This document shows, piece after piece, positions 16,287 through 25,220 of a DNA stretch of 64,000 nt. The notes beneath the pieces were generated by a model. That model saw only the letters and a program-made list of their open reading frames with translations, was not told the origin of the DNA and did not search any database. Numbering within the stretch: the first letter of the stretch is position 1; each line of letters opens with the position of its first letter. The DNA comes from Algicella marina (GTDB lineage Bacteria; Pseudomonadota; Alphaproteobacteria; Rhodobacterales; Rhodobacteraceae), in the NCBI RefSeq assembly GCF_009931615.1, contig NZ_CP046620.1, positions 2,495,501 to 2,559,500 on the forward strand. The letters are read 5' to 3'. The translations under genes were made by a program, and so were the position numbers.

Positions 16287-17875
16287 CGCGCGCCATACGC
16301 CTGCTGCCCGCATTCATGACGGTGGGTGCGTGGACATTCGCGAGCCGGATTCTCGGCTTCGTGCGTGACATCCTCATTGCCGGCTTCCTCGGCTCCGGTC
16401 CCGTGGCAGAGGCGTTTCTTATTGCCTTTTCCCTACCCAACCTCTTCCGACGATTCTTCGCCGAGGGCGCATTCAACATGGCCTTCGTACCGATGTTCTC
16501 GAAGAAGCTGGAAAAGGATGCCGATGCGCTCGAATTCGCCCGTGACGCATTTTCCGGCATGACGGTTATCCTTACTGTGTTCTCTGTCGTTGGCATTGCC
16601 TTCATGCCGGCCATGGTCTGGCTGATGGCCTCGGGCTTCGCGGCAGACGAAAGGTTTCCGCTCGCCGTGGCCTTCGGCAGGATCGCCTTTCCCTACATCC
16701 TGTTCATCTCGCTGGCGGCCTTAATTTCGGGCGTTCTAAATGCCTCGGGCCGGTTCGTCGCTGCCGCTGCTGCACCGGTCCTGCTCAACATCGTTTTCAT
16801 TCTCGGGCTCGGCCTGTCGGCCCTGTTTGGCCGCCCATCTTCCGATCTGCTCGGTCTTGGTCTTGACGAAGCTCTGGGGCTACATGTCGGCACGACATTG
16901 GCGATTTCCGTGCCGATCGGCGGCATCGTCCAACTTGCGCTGGTCTGGTGGGCGGCCGCGCGGGCCGGGTTCCCGCTGACTCTGAGGCGCCCCCGTCTGA
17001 CGCCGGACCTCAGACGACTGGCGATTATCGCGGCCCCGGCCGCCCTCGCGGGCGGTGTCGTCCAGATCAATCTGTTGGTCGGACGGCAGGTTGCCAGCTT
17101 CTTTGACGGGGCCGTTGCATGGCTTAACTACGCTGACCGCCTCTATCAATTGCCGCTCGGTATCGTCGGCATTGCCATTGGCATCGTGTTGCTGCCCGAC
17201 TTGTCCCGCCGCCTGTCAGCTGGTGATCGGGAGGGGGGAATCTGGCAGGTGAACCGCGCGTTCGAATTCTCGCTGGCGCTGACTTTGCCCAGCGCCGTGG
17301 GTCTGATCGTCCTCGCCGGTCCCTTGTGCGACGTGCTCTATCGTCGTGGTGCCTTTACGTTCGAAGACAGCGCCGCCACCGCTGCCGCGGTCATGGTCTA
17401 CGGGGCCGGTCTGCCGGCATTCGTGTTGCAGAAAGTTGTTTCGCCCGTGTTCTTCGCCCGCGAAGACACCCGCAGGCCGTTCCATTATGCCGTCATCTCG
17501 ATGATCGTGAACGCCGCGCTTGCCATCGGGCTCGCTCCCGTTATTGGCTACTTGGCCGCTGCTGTCGGCACCACTGTCAGCGCGTGGGCAATGTTTGCCC
17601 TCCTGTGGCGCGGTGCGCGCAATCATGACGGTGCCATTCAACTGGACGACCGCCTCAAATCCCGCCTGCCGCGTCTGCTTGGCGCGTCAATCGCGATGGG
17701 CGCATGTTGCTACGGTGCGGCACTGGCCATGGGTGACGCCCTGATCGAGCAAACCGTGCGCTATGGTGCCCTCGCAGTACTGGTCGCCATCGGCGTTGTC
17801 TCCTACGCCATTTTTACAGTGGCGTTCGGCGGGATGCGGATGTCTGACCTGAAGAGCGCCTTCGCACGCCGTTGA
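16283..17875 (+). CDS. murJ: Lipid II flippase MurJ (MviN)
   Basis: 530-residue polytopic inner-membrane protein with about fourteen transmembrane helices. It moves lipid II to the periplasmic side for peptidoglycan synthesis. Family landmarks visible: TFASRILGFVRDILIAGFLGSG at residues 15-37 with the conserved Arg residues, AFLIAFSLPNLFRRFFAEGAFNMAFVPMFSK, and YADRLYQLPLGIVGIAIG near residue 280. The GTG start overlaps the glnD stop, giving translational coupling. Together with the LpoA-like lipoprotein it makes this locus partly cell-wall related. No terminator is obvious before the convergent dehalogenase gene 41 bases later. Confidence 0.95.
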   Translation: MTRAIRLLPAFMTVGAWTFASRILGFVRDILIAGFLGSGPVAEAFLIAFSLPNLFRRFFAEGAFNMAFVPMFSKKLEKDADALEFARDAFSGMTVILTVFSVVGIAFMPAMVWLMASGFAADERFPLAVAFGRIAFPYILFISLAALISGVLNASGRFVAAAAAPVLLNIVFILGLGLSALFGRPSSDLLGLGLDEALGLHVGTTLAISVPIGGIVQLALVWWAAARAGFPLTLRRPRLTPDLRRLAIIAAPAALAGGVVQINLLVGRQVASFFDGAVAWLNYADRLYQLPLGIVGIAIGIVLLPDLSRRLSAGDREGGIWQVNRAFEFSLALTLPSAVGLIVLAGPLCDVLYRRGAFTFEDSAATAAAVMVYGAGLPAFVLQKVVSPVFFAREDTRRPFHYAVISMIVNAALAIGLAPVIGYLAAAVGTTVSAWAMFALLWRGARNHDGAIQLDDRLKSRLPRLLGASIAMGACCYGAALAMGDALIEQTVRYGALAVLVAIGVVSYAIFTVAFGGMRMSDLKSAFARR

Positions 17876-17916
17876 ACACGTCAGGCTTGCGTCTGGCGCC
17901 GGACTTCTTTCGCCGC

Positions 17917-18594
17917 CTAGATTGCCTGTGCCAGTTCCATGAAGTCTGCGGCGACCACAGTCCAGTTGCCGGTCGGTTGCAGATCGGTTCTCTGATCCGG
18001 TCCATGCTCGCGTCTTCGGGGAACGAATGCGGTTTGCAGGCCACAACCCGCTGCTGCCAATAGATCGTCATTATGAGCCGCCACCATCATAACTTGCGCC
18101 GGATCGAGCCTCAGCACTGCACAGCAGTTGGTGTAGACCAGCGGTTTCGGCTTGTAGTCACGTGCGATGTCAGCCCCCAGGATGCAATCCCACGGCAACC
18201 CGCCGAACTTGGCTAGCCGCGTCATCAGCGCGATCGAACCGTTCGAACATGGCGCGATGATCGCCTTCCTTTTCAGAACGTTCAGCCCCGAGACCACGTC
18301 CGGCCAAGGTACCAGCCGCTCCCACGCACCGGCAAGATCGGAAGGGTCCTTCAATTCGACAGAAAACCTCTCGGCGACGATGGCCAGATTTTCACGATGC
18401 AGGTCGTCGAGGGCAACATAGCCACGATTGCCTGAACGTATACGCTCCATCGCCGGCTGATATTCAGCCCGCCATGCATCGGCGAATTGAAGGGCATTCA
18501 CTTGAGGCAGTACGGTCTCGACCTCACGTGCGATGGACGTGCGCCAGTCTACACAGGTACCGAAGACATCGAAAATCAGCGCAGCCGGACGCAT
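17917..18594 (-). CDS. HAD-superfamily haloacid dehalogenase type II
   Basis: 225 residues. The catalytic Asp is in LIFDVFGTCVDW at the N-terminus, motif II Ser in APCSNGS, the Lys in DYKPKPLVY, and the acidic motif III/IV in MMVAAHNDDLLAA. This set matches L-2-haloacid dehalogenases, which swap halide for hydroxyl on 2-haloalkanoates. The physiological substrate in this organism may be non-halogenated. I start it at the ATG at 18594, one base after the aroC stop, which gives the usual dehalogenase N-terminus; an upstream ATG at 18624 would overlap aroC. Co-transcription with aroC is likely. No neighbours of haloacid metabolism are present. Confidence 0.87.
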   Translation of the reverse strand: MRPAALIFDVFGTCVDWRTSIAREVETVLPQVNALQFADAWRAEYQPAMERIRSGNRGYVALDDLHRENLAIVAERFSVELKDPSDLAGAWERLVPWPDVVSGLNVLKRKAIIAPCSNGSIALMTRLAKFGGLPWDCILGADIARDYKPKPLVYTNCCAVLRLDPAQVMMVAAHNDDLLAAAGCGLQTAFVPRRREHGPDQRTDLQPTGNWTVVAADFMELAQAI

Positions 18595-18595
18595 C

Positions 18596-19696
18596 TCAGC
18601 CGATTCGCCCACCCGCGTCGCCAATCTGGCCGCGGTGGAGCAGAAGGTGGTCCAGCAAGACGCAGGCCATCATCGCCTCTCCCACAGGCACCGCCCGGAT
18701 GCCAACACAGGGATCGTGACGGCCCTTGGTGACGATCTCCGCGGCCGCACCCGACTTGGTGATCGTCTTGCGCGGGGACAGGATCGAGGATGTCGGTTTC
18801 ACGGCGAACCGGACAACCACTTCCTGCCCGGTGGAAATACCGCCAAGAATACCGCCCGCGTGGTTGGAGGAAAACTCCGGCCCATCGGGACCCATGGAAA
18901 TCTCGTCGGCATTGTCGACACCCGTCAGTTCCGCCGCCCCCATGCCCGCACCAATCTCCACACCCTTGACGGCATTGATCGACATCATCGCTGCTGCGAG
19001 TTCCGTATCGAGCTTGCCATACACCGGCGCCCCGAGACCCGCAGGCACGCCGGAGGCGACCATTTCTATCACCGCACCAACGGAGTTGCCGGACTTGCGC
19101 AGCCCATCCAGGTAATCCGCCCATTCAACTGCCGCCTCCCGGTCAGGCACCCAGAATGGATTACGCTCGATCTCCGTTGCGTCGAAACGCGACCGGTCGA
19201 TGTGGTGCGGCCCCATCTGCACCATGTAGCCGGTAATTTTCACTTTCGGTGCCAGTTCCGCCAGAGCCGCACGTGCCAAGCCACCGGCCGCAACCCGCGC
19301 CGCCGTCTCACGGGCGGACGACCGGCCACCGCCCCGCGGGTCACGGATGCCGTATTTCTGCCAGTAGGTGATATCCGCGTGGCCGGGCCGGAACTTCTCG
19401 GCGATCTCCGAATAGTCCTTGGAGCGCTGGTCGGTATTGCGGATCAGCAGTTGCACCGGTGTTCCCGTCGTTTTCCCCTCGAAAACACCGCTGAGGATTT
19501 CTACCGCGTCCGGCTCCTGACGTTGCGTGGTATACTTGTTCTGCCCCGGTCTGCGCCGGTCCAGCCATCGCTGGATGTCCGCCTCGGAAATGGAAATGCC
19601 CGGCGGGCAGCCATCAACAGTCGCACCCAGCGCAGGGCCGTGGCTTTCCCCCCAGGTCGTAACGCGGAAGAGATGTCCGAACGCATTCATGCTCAT
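18596..19696 (-). CDS. aroC: Chorismate synthase
   Basis: 366 residues. Converts 5-enolpyruvylshikimate-3-phosphate to chorismate with reduced FMN, the end of the shikimate pathway. Signatures: [18 protein letters not shown] near the N-terminus, the [15 protein letters not shown] segment at about residue 135, and [17 protein letters not shown] near residue 275. Start chosen at the first ATG of the pair at 19696/19690 because AGGAGA lies eight bases upstream. It follows pheT by 78 bases on the same strand and is followed almost without gap by the dehalogenase gene. Placing aroC behind a phenylalanyl-tRNA synthetase gene may be coincidental, but both concern aromatic amino acids. Confidence 0.96.
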   Translation of the reverse strand: MSMNAFGHLFRVTTWGESHGPALGATVDGCPPGISISEADIQRWLDRRRPGQNKYTTQRQEPDAVEILSGVFEGKTTGTPVQLLIRNTDQRSKDYSEIAEKFRPGHADITYWQKYGIRDPRGGGRSSARETAARVAAGGLARAALAELAPKVKITGYMVQMGPHHIDRSRFDATEIERNPFWVPDREAAVEWADYLDGLRKSGNSVGAVIEMVASGVPAGLGAPVYGKLDTELAAAMMSINAVKGVEIGAGMGAAELTGVDNADEISMGPDGPEFSSNHAGGILGGISTGQEVVVRFAVKPTSSILSPRKTITKSGAAAEIVTKGRHDPCVGIRAVPVGEAMMACVLLDHLLLHRGQIGDAGGRIG

Positions 19697-19774
19697 CGCA
19701 AGGTCTCCTTCGACGAATGGGGATAGAGGCCGGGGCCAAACTTGCCAAGGCCCATGGCAGACGTCCAACTCGGC

Positions 19775-22183
19775 TCAGGCGCGGAGAGTGCCACCCGTCG
19801 CCTTGGTGACGTTGGCGATTACCTTTGCCACCACTGCCTCGATTTCCTTGTCCGTCAGCGTCGCGGAGGTCGGCTCCATCCGCACCGTAATAGCGACGGA
19901 CTTTTTCCCTTCGCCCATCTGCTCCACGGCCTTTGCGCCGGCAAAGACGTCAAAGACGGCAACCTCGGTAATCAGTTTTTTGTCCGCACCCTGTGCCGCC
20001 CGCACGATCTGCTCTGCCTCCACATCGCTGTCGACGACAAACGCAAAGTCACGCTCCACGGTCTGGTAATCGGATATGGTGAGTGCCGGTCGTGCCGTCC
20101 CCTTGCTCCGAGGCTCAGGCACAGCGTCCGGGAAGACGGTGAAGGCCACCGCCGGACCCTTGACGTCCAATGCAGCCAGTACCTTGGGATGCAACTCACC
20201 AAAAACTGCCAGCGGGTTCTTGGGCCCGAGCGAAAGCACGGCAGAACGGCCCGGATGAAACCAGCCCGGCGCGTTGCGTAGTGCCATCAATTTCGCCGGT
20301 GCGCCCAGCGCTGCGAGGGCCGCCTCTGCATCTGCCTTGGCATCGTAGAGATCGACAGGGCGCATGCCACCATGAGGGTTGCGTGCGACCGCCTGCCCGA
20401 TGCGAACGCCGCTGGCGTTGCGGCGCTGGTCTTCCGGCTCGCCTCCAGCGAACACCGGGCCGACCTCGAACAGGCCAAGGTCCGCGAAGCCACGCGCCTG
20501 ATTACGGGCCGCCGCCTGCAACAAGGCAGGCAGCAGGGACGGACGCATGTGCGACAAGTCGGCGCTGATGGGGTTGGCAATGCGCGTTGTCTCCAGGTCG
20601 CCCTCGAACAATGCGGCCGCGGCTTCATCAACGAAGGAGTAGGTAACACATTCGTTCAGACCTGCGGCAGCCAGCGCCCGCCGCAAACGGCCTTCGCGCT
20701 GTTGCGCGGGCGTAAGCGGGCTTGGCGTCACACCTGGCTTGCGCGACATAGGCTGACCTTTGAGCTTGGTCAGCGAAGTGACGCGCGCGACCTCTTCGAC
20801 GAGGTCGGCCTCACCCTTTACGTCGACCCGCCAGCTTGGCACCCAAACCTCGATTCCGCCATGTTCTTTGGCAACGCCGAAACCCAGTTCCGTCAGAATT
20901 CGAATCTGCTCGGACTCGGGGATCTTCATGCCGACAAGGCTCTCGACACGGGCAGGATCCAGTGGGTAGGCGCGCGACATATCAAGCGGCTTCCCGGCTG
21001 ATACCAGCTCCGACACCTCACCACCGCACAAATGCTGGATCATCTCCGCCGCGAGGTCGAGGCCGGGGCGTGTGAAGGCCGGGTCTACCCCCCTTTCGAA
21101 GCGATAGCGCGCATCCGAATTGATCTTGAGCGCCCGCCCGGTCATGGCAATGGTTACCGGATCCCACCATGCGCTCTCCAGAAAGACATTCACGGTGTCT
21201 GCCGTGCAGCCGGTTGCAGCCCCGCCCATCACGCCGGCGATACTCTCGGCACCGTTGGCATCCGAAATCGCCATCATCTCGTGGCTCAGTGTATATTCCT
21301 TGTCGTCGAGAGCTATGATCGTGGTTCCCGACGCGGCAAAATGCACCCTCAGATCGCCTTCTACCTTGTCGGCATCGAAAACATGCAGAGGCCTGTTGAG
21401 GTCATAGGTAAACAGGTTGGTGATATCGACCAGTGTCGAGATCGGTCGAAGTCCGATGGCGCGCAGCCGGTCCTGCAGCCACGCCGGGCTTGGGCCATTT
21501 ATTACCCCTCGGATCATGCGCCCGGTAAAATGAGGACAACCCTTCGCTAGGACATCTTCATCGATGGTCACCTTGATCGGGCTTACGAAGCCCGGCATCA
21601 GTTCGGCTTCCCGCTCCGGCTTCAGTTTGCCTATGCCCCGCGCTGCGAGATCACGGGCGATGCCGCGTACGCCCAATGCGTCCTGGCGGTTCGGAGTTAT
21701 CGCGATTTCGATTGTCGGGTCGGTCTTGCCGACATGATCGACGTAGCGCTGTCCGACCTCTGCATCGTCCGACAACTCGATGATACCGTTATGCTCATCG
21801 GAGATTTCCAGTTCCCGCTCCGAACACATCATCCCGAAACTCTCAACGCCCCGGATTTTTCCCACCTGAATAGTGGTGTCGATTCCCGGAATGTAGTCTC
21901 CGGGACTGGCAACGACGACCTTGATGCCGGCGCGCGCGTTCGGTGCGCCACAGATGATTTGCTTGTCACCCTCGCTCGTCTGCACGATGCAGACCCGCAA
22001 CTTGTCCGCATCGGGGTGTTTCTCTGCCGATTTGACGAAGCCGACAGTAAACGCCCCAAGCCTTTCCGCAGGGTCTTCGACGCCTTCGACTTCGAGTCCG
22101 AGGTCGGTGAGTGCTTCGAGAATATCCGGCAGGGATGCTTCCGTTTCCAGATGATCCTTGAGCCAGCCGAGGGTGAATTTCAT
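19775..22183 (-). CDS. pheT: Phenylalanine-tRNA ligase, beta subunit
   Basis: 802 residues, the standard bacterial length. The N-terminal EMAP/OB-like tRNA-binding domain shows FVKSAEKHPDADKLRVCIV near residue 50, followed by the B3/B4 editing region, the B5 domain, the catalytic-like core (GLNECVTYSFVDEAAAALF) and a C-terminal ferredoxin-fold anticodon-binding domain. It forms the alpha2-beta2 enzyme with PheS. In most bacteria pheS and pheT are adjacent; here an oppositely oriented pilin-like gene and about 600 bases lie between them, so pheT needs its own promoter. Confidence 0.96.
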   Translation of the reverse strand: MKFTLGWLKDHLETEASLPDILEALTDLGLEVEGVEDPAERLGAFTVGFVKSAEKHPDADKLRVCIVQTSEGDKQIICGAPNARAGIKVVVASPGDYIPGIDTTIQVGKIRGVESFGMMCSERELEISDEHNGIIELSDDAEVGQRYVDHVGKTDPTIEIAITPNRQDALGVRGIARDLAARGIGKLKPEREAELMPGFVSPIKVTIDEDVLAKGCPHFTGRMIRGVINGPSPAWLQDRLRAIGLRPISTLVDITNLFTYDLNRPLHVFDADKVEGDLRVHFAASGTTIIALDDKEYTLSHEMMAISDANGAESIAGVMGGAATGCTADTVNVFLESAWWDPVTIAMTGRALKINSDARYRFERGVDPAFTRPGLDLAAEMIQHLCGGEVSELVSAGKPLDMSRAYPLDPARVESLVGMKIPESEQIRILTELGFGVAKEHGGIEVWVPSWRVDVKGEADLVEEVARVTSLTKLKGQPMSRKPGVTPSPLTPAQQREGRLRRALAAAGLNECVTYSFVDEAAAALFEGDLETTRIANPISADLSHMRPSLLPALLQAAARNQARGFADLGLFEVGPVFAGGEPEDQRRNASGVRIGQAVARNPHGGMRPVDLYDAKADAEAALAALGAPAKLMALRNAPGWFHPGRSAVLSLGPKNPLAVFGELHPKVLAALDVKGPAVAFTVFPDAVPEPRSKGTARPALTISDYQTVERDFAFVVDSDVEAEQIVRAAQGADKKLITEVAVFDVFAGAKAVEQMGEGKKSVAITVRMEPTSATLTDKEIEAVVAKVIANVTKATGGTLRA

Positions 22184-22487
22184 GTTCTCATTCCGCGTGA
22201 AGATCGTTCCGCAAGGTTCTAATAGGGATAGACAGGAGATTGAAGAGGGGAGTTACCGCGCGCGACTCAACCCAGAATTGCATTCTCGCATTAATGGATG
22301 AAACCGGCCATGAATTCGCCGCAACTAAGCCCACCTTCACAAATACGGATGTGTATGTTTCTAAAATTTGTTTAAAAACAGCCACTAAACCAACCAAATT
22401 CAAAGCACCAAAATCACAATATCGCCTTTTTCGTCCGTCAGTTTAAGCCTACATCCCAAGGGGTGGTAAGCGGAGTAGGAGTGTGAC
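22184..22487. other. Non-coding divergent region between pheT and the pilin-like gene
   Basis: I see no gene here. The stretch 22330-22440 is strongly AT-rich against this genome's background and should hold promoters for the plus-strand pilin-like gene and probably for pheT. No TTAA-N7-TTAACC box, leader peptide with a Phe run, or T-box-like structure is visible. Confidence 0.5.
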
Positions 22488-22676
22488 GTGCTGAAAATTC
22501 TGAGGAAACATTTCCGCGACGAGAGCGGTGCCGTGACAGTGGACTGGGTCGTGCTGACGGCAGGTATCGTTGGCCTCAACATCGTTGTACTCCTCGGCAT
22601 GATCGAGGGCGGCGTCAACCAAGGCGCTACTGCGATCTACACCAAGATCGATGAGGCCGTTGGCTTCATCAATTGA
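22488..22676 (+). CDS. Small Flp-like (type IVb) pilin-related protein
   Basis: 62 residues. A charged N-terminus (MLKILRKHFRDESG) is followed by one hydrophobic helix, AVTVDWVVLTAGIVGLNIVVLLGMI. This copies the plan of Flp pilins, where cleavage after Gly is followed by A-T-A-I-E-Y and a membrane helix; here the same positions read A-V-T-V-D-W, with Asp and Trp replacing the conserved Glu and Tyr. The GTG start at 22488 has AGGAG seven bases upstream. It lies between pheT and pheS on the other strand and ends at a strong terminator. No tad/cpa pilus assembly genes are in the window. Whether it is processed and assembled is unknown. Confidence 0.75.
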   Translation: MLKILRKHFRDESGAVTVDWVVLTAGIVGLNIVVLLGMIEGGVNQGATAIYTKIDEAVGFIN

Positions 22677-22731
22677 GGTTTGTGCCGCGCCGTTCCAGGC
22701 GCGTCTTCTGAACTGGATGCAAGGCTGAACA

Positions 22732-22757
22732 CCGGATCCTCGATCCGGCGTTTTTTT
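22732..22757 (+). terminator. Rho-independent terminator after the pilin-like gene
   Basis: CCGGATC (22732-22738) and GATCCGG (22742-22748) form a 7-bp stem with a CTC loop, followed after two bases by seven T residues. It lies 56 bases after the stop codon on the plus strand, and blocks read-through into pheS, which is on the other strand. Confidence 0.88.
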
Positions 22758-22777
22758 GTTTTCAAGCGGGTTGGGAA

Positions 22778-23836
22778 TCAGGCGCCAGTCAGCGCGCTGA
22801 AGCCGTAGTGTCTCAACCAGCGCAGGTCACTGTCGAAAAACGCCCGCAGATCAGGAATGCCGTACTTGAGCATAGTAATCCGGTCGATTCCCATGCCGAA
22901 TGCGAAGCCTTGGTAAACTTTCGGATCGATACCCGCGTTCGTAAGGACTTGGGGATGCACCATTCCGGAACCGAGAATCTCCAGCCAGTCGTCTCCCTCG
23001 CCAATCTTCAATTGTCCGCCTTCCCATGAACAACGGATATCAACCTCCGCCGAAGGTTCGGTGAAGGGAAAGTGGCTAGCGCGGAAGCGAAGTTCGATAT
23101 CGTCGATCTCGAAGAAGACACGGCAAAATTCTTCCAGTGTCCATTTCAGGTTGGCCATCGAAATATCGGTGTCGATCGCCAGACCTTCGACCTGATGAAA
23201 CATCGGCGTATGAGTCTGGTCATAATCGGCACGGTAGACACGCCCCGGCGCGATGATCCGGCAGGGGGCGCCATGCGCCTCCAAGTGGCGCACCTGCACC
23301 GGCGAGGTGTGTGTACGCAGCACGTGTGGCGGCCGGTTCGCGCCCTCGGGCAGCGACATGTAGAACGTGTCCATCTCCTGCCGCGAGGGATGCTCGGGCG
23401 GAATGTTCAGGCTGTCGAAATTATACCAGTCGTTCTCGATCTGCGGTCCCTCGGCCACGCCAAAACCCAGTTCGGCGAAGATCGCCATCACTTCCTCGGT
23501 GACCTTGCTGATCGGATGCAGTGTCCCCTGATGCGCCGGTCGGGGAGAAAGCGAAACATCGGCCCACTCGCCAGCCAGCCGATTTTCCAGAGCCGTATCG
23601 GAAAGCCGCTGTTTCTGACCCGCCAACGCATCGTTAAGATCAGCTTTCAAAGCGTTAAGCGCCGGGCCGGCAACCTGGCGCTCTTCGGGTGACATTTTGC
23701 CCAATTCGCGCATCTGAAGGCTGATTTCGCCCTTTTTGCCCAGAGCGGCGATGCGTACATTTTCCAGGGCAGCCTCGTCCGTCGCCGCCTCTATCTGGCC
23801 AAGGTACTTGTTTCTGAGCGCTTCCAGCCCGTCCAT
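22778..23836 (-). CDS. pheS: Phenylalanine-tRNA ligase, alpha subunit
   Basis: 352 residues. Catalyses charging of tRNA-Phe together with PheT. The N-terminal coiled-coil arm (residues 1-85) precedes the class II core. Motif 2 is [29 protein letters not shown]-like (about residues 205-233), followed by [10 protein letters not shown], and motif 3 is [18 protein letters not shown] near the C-terminus. The Phe-pocket region ([10 protein letters not shown]) is intact. It is not adjacent to pheT: the pilin-like gene lies in between on the opposite strand. Confidence 0.96.
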   Translation of the reverse strand: MDGLEALRNKYLGQIEAATDEAALENVRIAALGKKGEISLQMRELGKMSPEERQVAGPALNALKADLNDALAGQKQRLSDTALENRLAGEWADVSLSPRPAHQGTLHPISKVTEEVMAIFAELGFGVAEGPQIENDWYNFDSLNIPPEHPSRQEMDTFYMSLPEGANRPPHVLRTHTSPVQVRHLEAHGAPCRIIAPGRVYRADYDQTHTPMFHQVEGLAIDTDISMANLKWTLEEFCRVFFEIDDIELRFRASHFPFTEPSAEVDIRCSWEGGQLKIGEGDDWLEILGSGMVHPQVLTNAGIDPKVYQGFAFGMGIDRITMLKYGIPDLRAFFDSDLRWLRHYGFSALTGA

Positions 23837-23912
23837 GTCTCCGGCTCCTGCCTCTTATATCCGGCGAGAGCGGTATCACAGACTGAAGTGAATGCAAGCC
23901 CGGCCCCTTCTC

Positions 23913-23929
23913 TTAAGCTGCGGTTAACC
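23913..23929 (+). promoter_or_regulatory. CtrA-type box in front of the RTX-like gene
   Basis: TTAAGCTGCGGTTAACC matches TTAA-N7-TTAACC exactly and ends 60 bases before the downstream ATG. It also lies 76 bases upstream of the divergent pheS start, but the TTAACC half points toward the plus-strand gene, as in the comM and kinase boxes. The assignment rests on the motif only. Confidence 0.65.
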
Positions 23930-23989
23930 AAAAACTGCGACCCCTGAAGAGAAGATAACAAAGTCGCAATGTTTCAATGAGGTGCATTC

Positions 23990-24634
23990 ATGCCTCCGCC
24001 TATCAGGCGCGTCTACGACGATCGGGCCACATCCGATATCCTGTATGGTTCTTCTAACAGTGACCGCTTTATTCTTGTGCGGGATCAGAAGCCCGATGAG
24101 ATCCGTTGGTTTCGGGACGGCGAAGACTTCATCAAGCTCTGGTCATGGGACATCAATTTCTCAAGCCTGTTGGTCGCAAGGGTTAGCCTGCTGGAATATC
24201 AGGTATTCGTCCGGGACGAGGTAATTACCGTCAAATTCGTCCGGCCACCGGCTTCACAGATACCGGATGACGGCGTCCTGCTCGACGCGGATGACTTCAT
24301 ATTCAAGAAAAATCTGCCTGAACCGCCAGTTCAGGTTCATCTCGAGCAATCATCCACCGACAAGGAAATCCTGACAGGCACCACACTGCCTGACGTATTC
24401 GTCTTCACCTTCGACGGAAAGGTAGACGTGATCCGGCTCTACGAATTACACAAGGACCAGATCGACCTCAGTGGCTATGCCACGAGCTTCGACGACGTTT
24501 CTATCACTACAAACAAGAAGGGCACAGTCGCCATTCGCATCGACACGGAGCTCGGCCCCGATTTCGTACGTGTACATGACCCATCAAACCGGTTCACGGC
24601 TGATGATTTCACTGCTGATGATTTCATTTTCTGA
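23990..24634 (+). CDS. Degenerate RTX-like acidic protein with internal duplication
   Basis: 214 residues, acidic, no signal peptide. Two tandem repeats of ~100 residues align: SDILYGSSNSDRFILVRDQK...DEIRWF (from ~15) and KEILTGTTLPDVFVFTFDGK...DVIRLY (from ~124). Each ends in a D/ADDFIF block, and the extreme C-terminus repeats FTADDFTADDFIF. The form resembles the end of hemolysin-type Ca2+-binding (RTX) repeats, where G-x-x-x-x-D-x-F is followed by D-x-I-x-L (here DQIDLSGY), but classic GGxGxDxLx nonapeptides are missing. I infer a type I secretion substrate or surface protein, not shown. The gene has a CtrA-type box upstream and overlaps the convergent gene by 11 bases. Confidence 0.6.
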   Translation: MPPPIRRVYDDRATSDILYGSSNSDRFILVRDQKPDEIRWFRDGEDFIKLWSWDINFSSLLVARVSLLEYQVFVRDEVITVKFVRPPASQIPDDGVLLDADDFIFKKNLPEPPVQVHLEQSSTDKEILTGTTLPDVFVFTFDGKVDVIRLYELHKDQIDLSGYATSFDDVSITTNKKGTVAIRIDTELGPDFVRVHDPSNRFTADDFTADDFIF

Positions 24635-25181
24635 TTTGCGTGAGACCTGTCGGCTCCGACTCCAGTCGCCAGAGCAATCCTCCACGCGCCGGCTTATGCT
24701 CCAGCCGCCGCAGCGCCGTTTCCATGTCAAACCCTGACAGCCCGGCAAAGAGGTCCTGCAATTCCCCGGCACCGGCGGCTGCATGGGGAATGGCAACATC
24801 CGGTCCACTGTCCTGCCTGAGAATCCAGTAGGAACCCGTTTCCCGCGTGATCAGATCGACGGACGTCAGCGCGTCACGGTCGAGAAATGCGCCGCCATCT
24901 GCGCTGAAATAAGCGATTCGCGCCTCGGTGATCTCGACAACCCCGCGCCCGTCAGCAGCCAAGCCGAAACGGTGCTTCTGCCGCAACGCGAAGGCAAGTC
25001 CGCTTCCAACCGCCAAAAAGGCCAGGGCGACAAAGCCCAACACCCATCCTTCGCGGACCACCGCCATCCACAGCAGGCGTCCGCCTGCAAACCAGAACAG
25101 CGCAATCAGGGTCAATTCCGCGCCATGCGGGGCCCAGCCGGAAAGCATCCTGCCAATTTCAGGGCGCACGAACCCCACCAT
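24624..25181 (-). CDS. Membrane protein of unknown function (two N-terminal helices, PH-like soluble part)
   Basis: 185 residues; I do not recognise the family. Two hydrophobic segments are visible at about residues 22-43 (LTLIALFWFAGGRLLWMAVV) and 46-66. A soluble domain of ~110 residues follows, with alternating strands (GVVEITEARIAYFSADGG, LTSVDLITRETGSYWILRQ) that recall PH-like or photosynthetic-complex-assembly-type domains. The layout suggests an inner-membrane protein with a cytoplasmic C-terminus. Its 3' end overlaps the convergent RTX-like gene by 11 bases. It lies downstream of no close partner on its strand, with rsmE 39 bases upstream, so it probably belongs to the rsmE transcript. 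Confidence 0.65.
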   Translation of the reverse strand: MVGFVRPEIGRMLSGWAPHGAELTLIALFWFAGGRLLWMAVVREGWVLGFVALAFLAVGSGLAFALRQKHRFGLAADGRGVVEITEARIAYFSADGGAFLDRDALTSVDLITRETGSYWILRQDSGPDVAIPHAAAGAGELQDLFAGLSGFDMETALRRLEHKPARGGLLWRLESEPTGLTQIRK

Positions 25182-25220
25182 CTTACCCCTGCACCAACAA
25201 ATTAAGGTCTCGTCGCAGGG

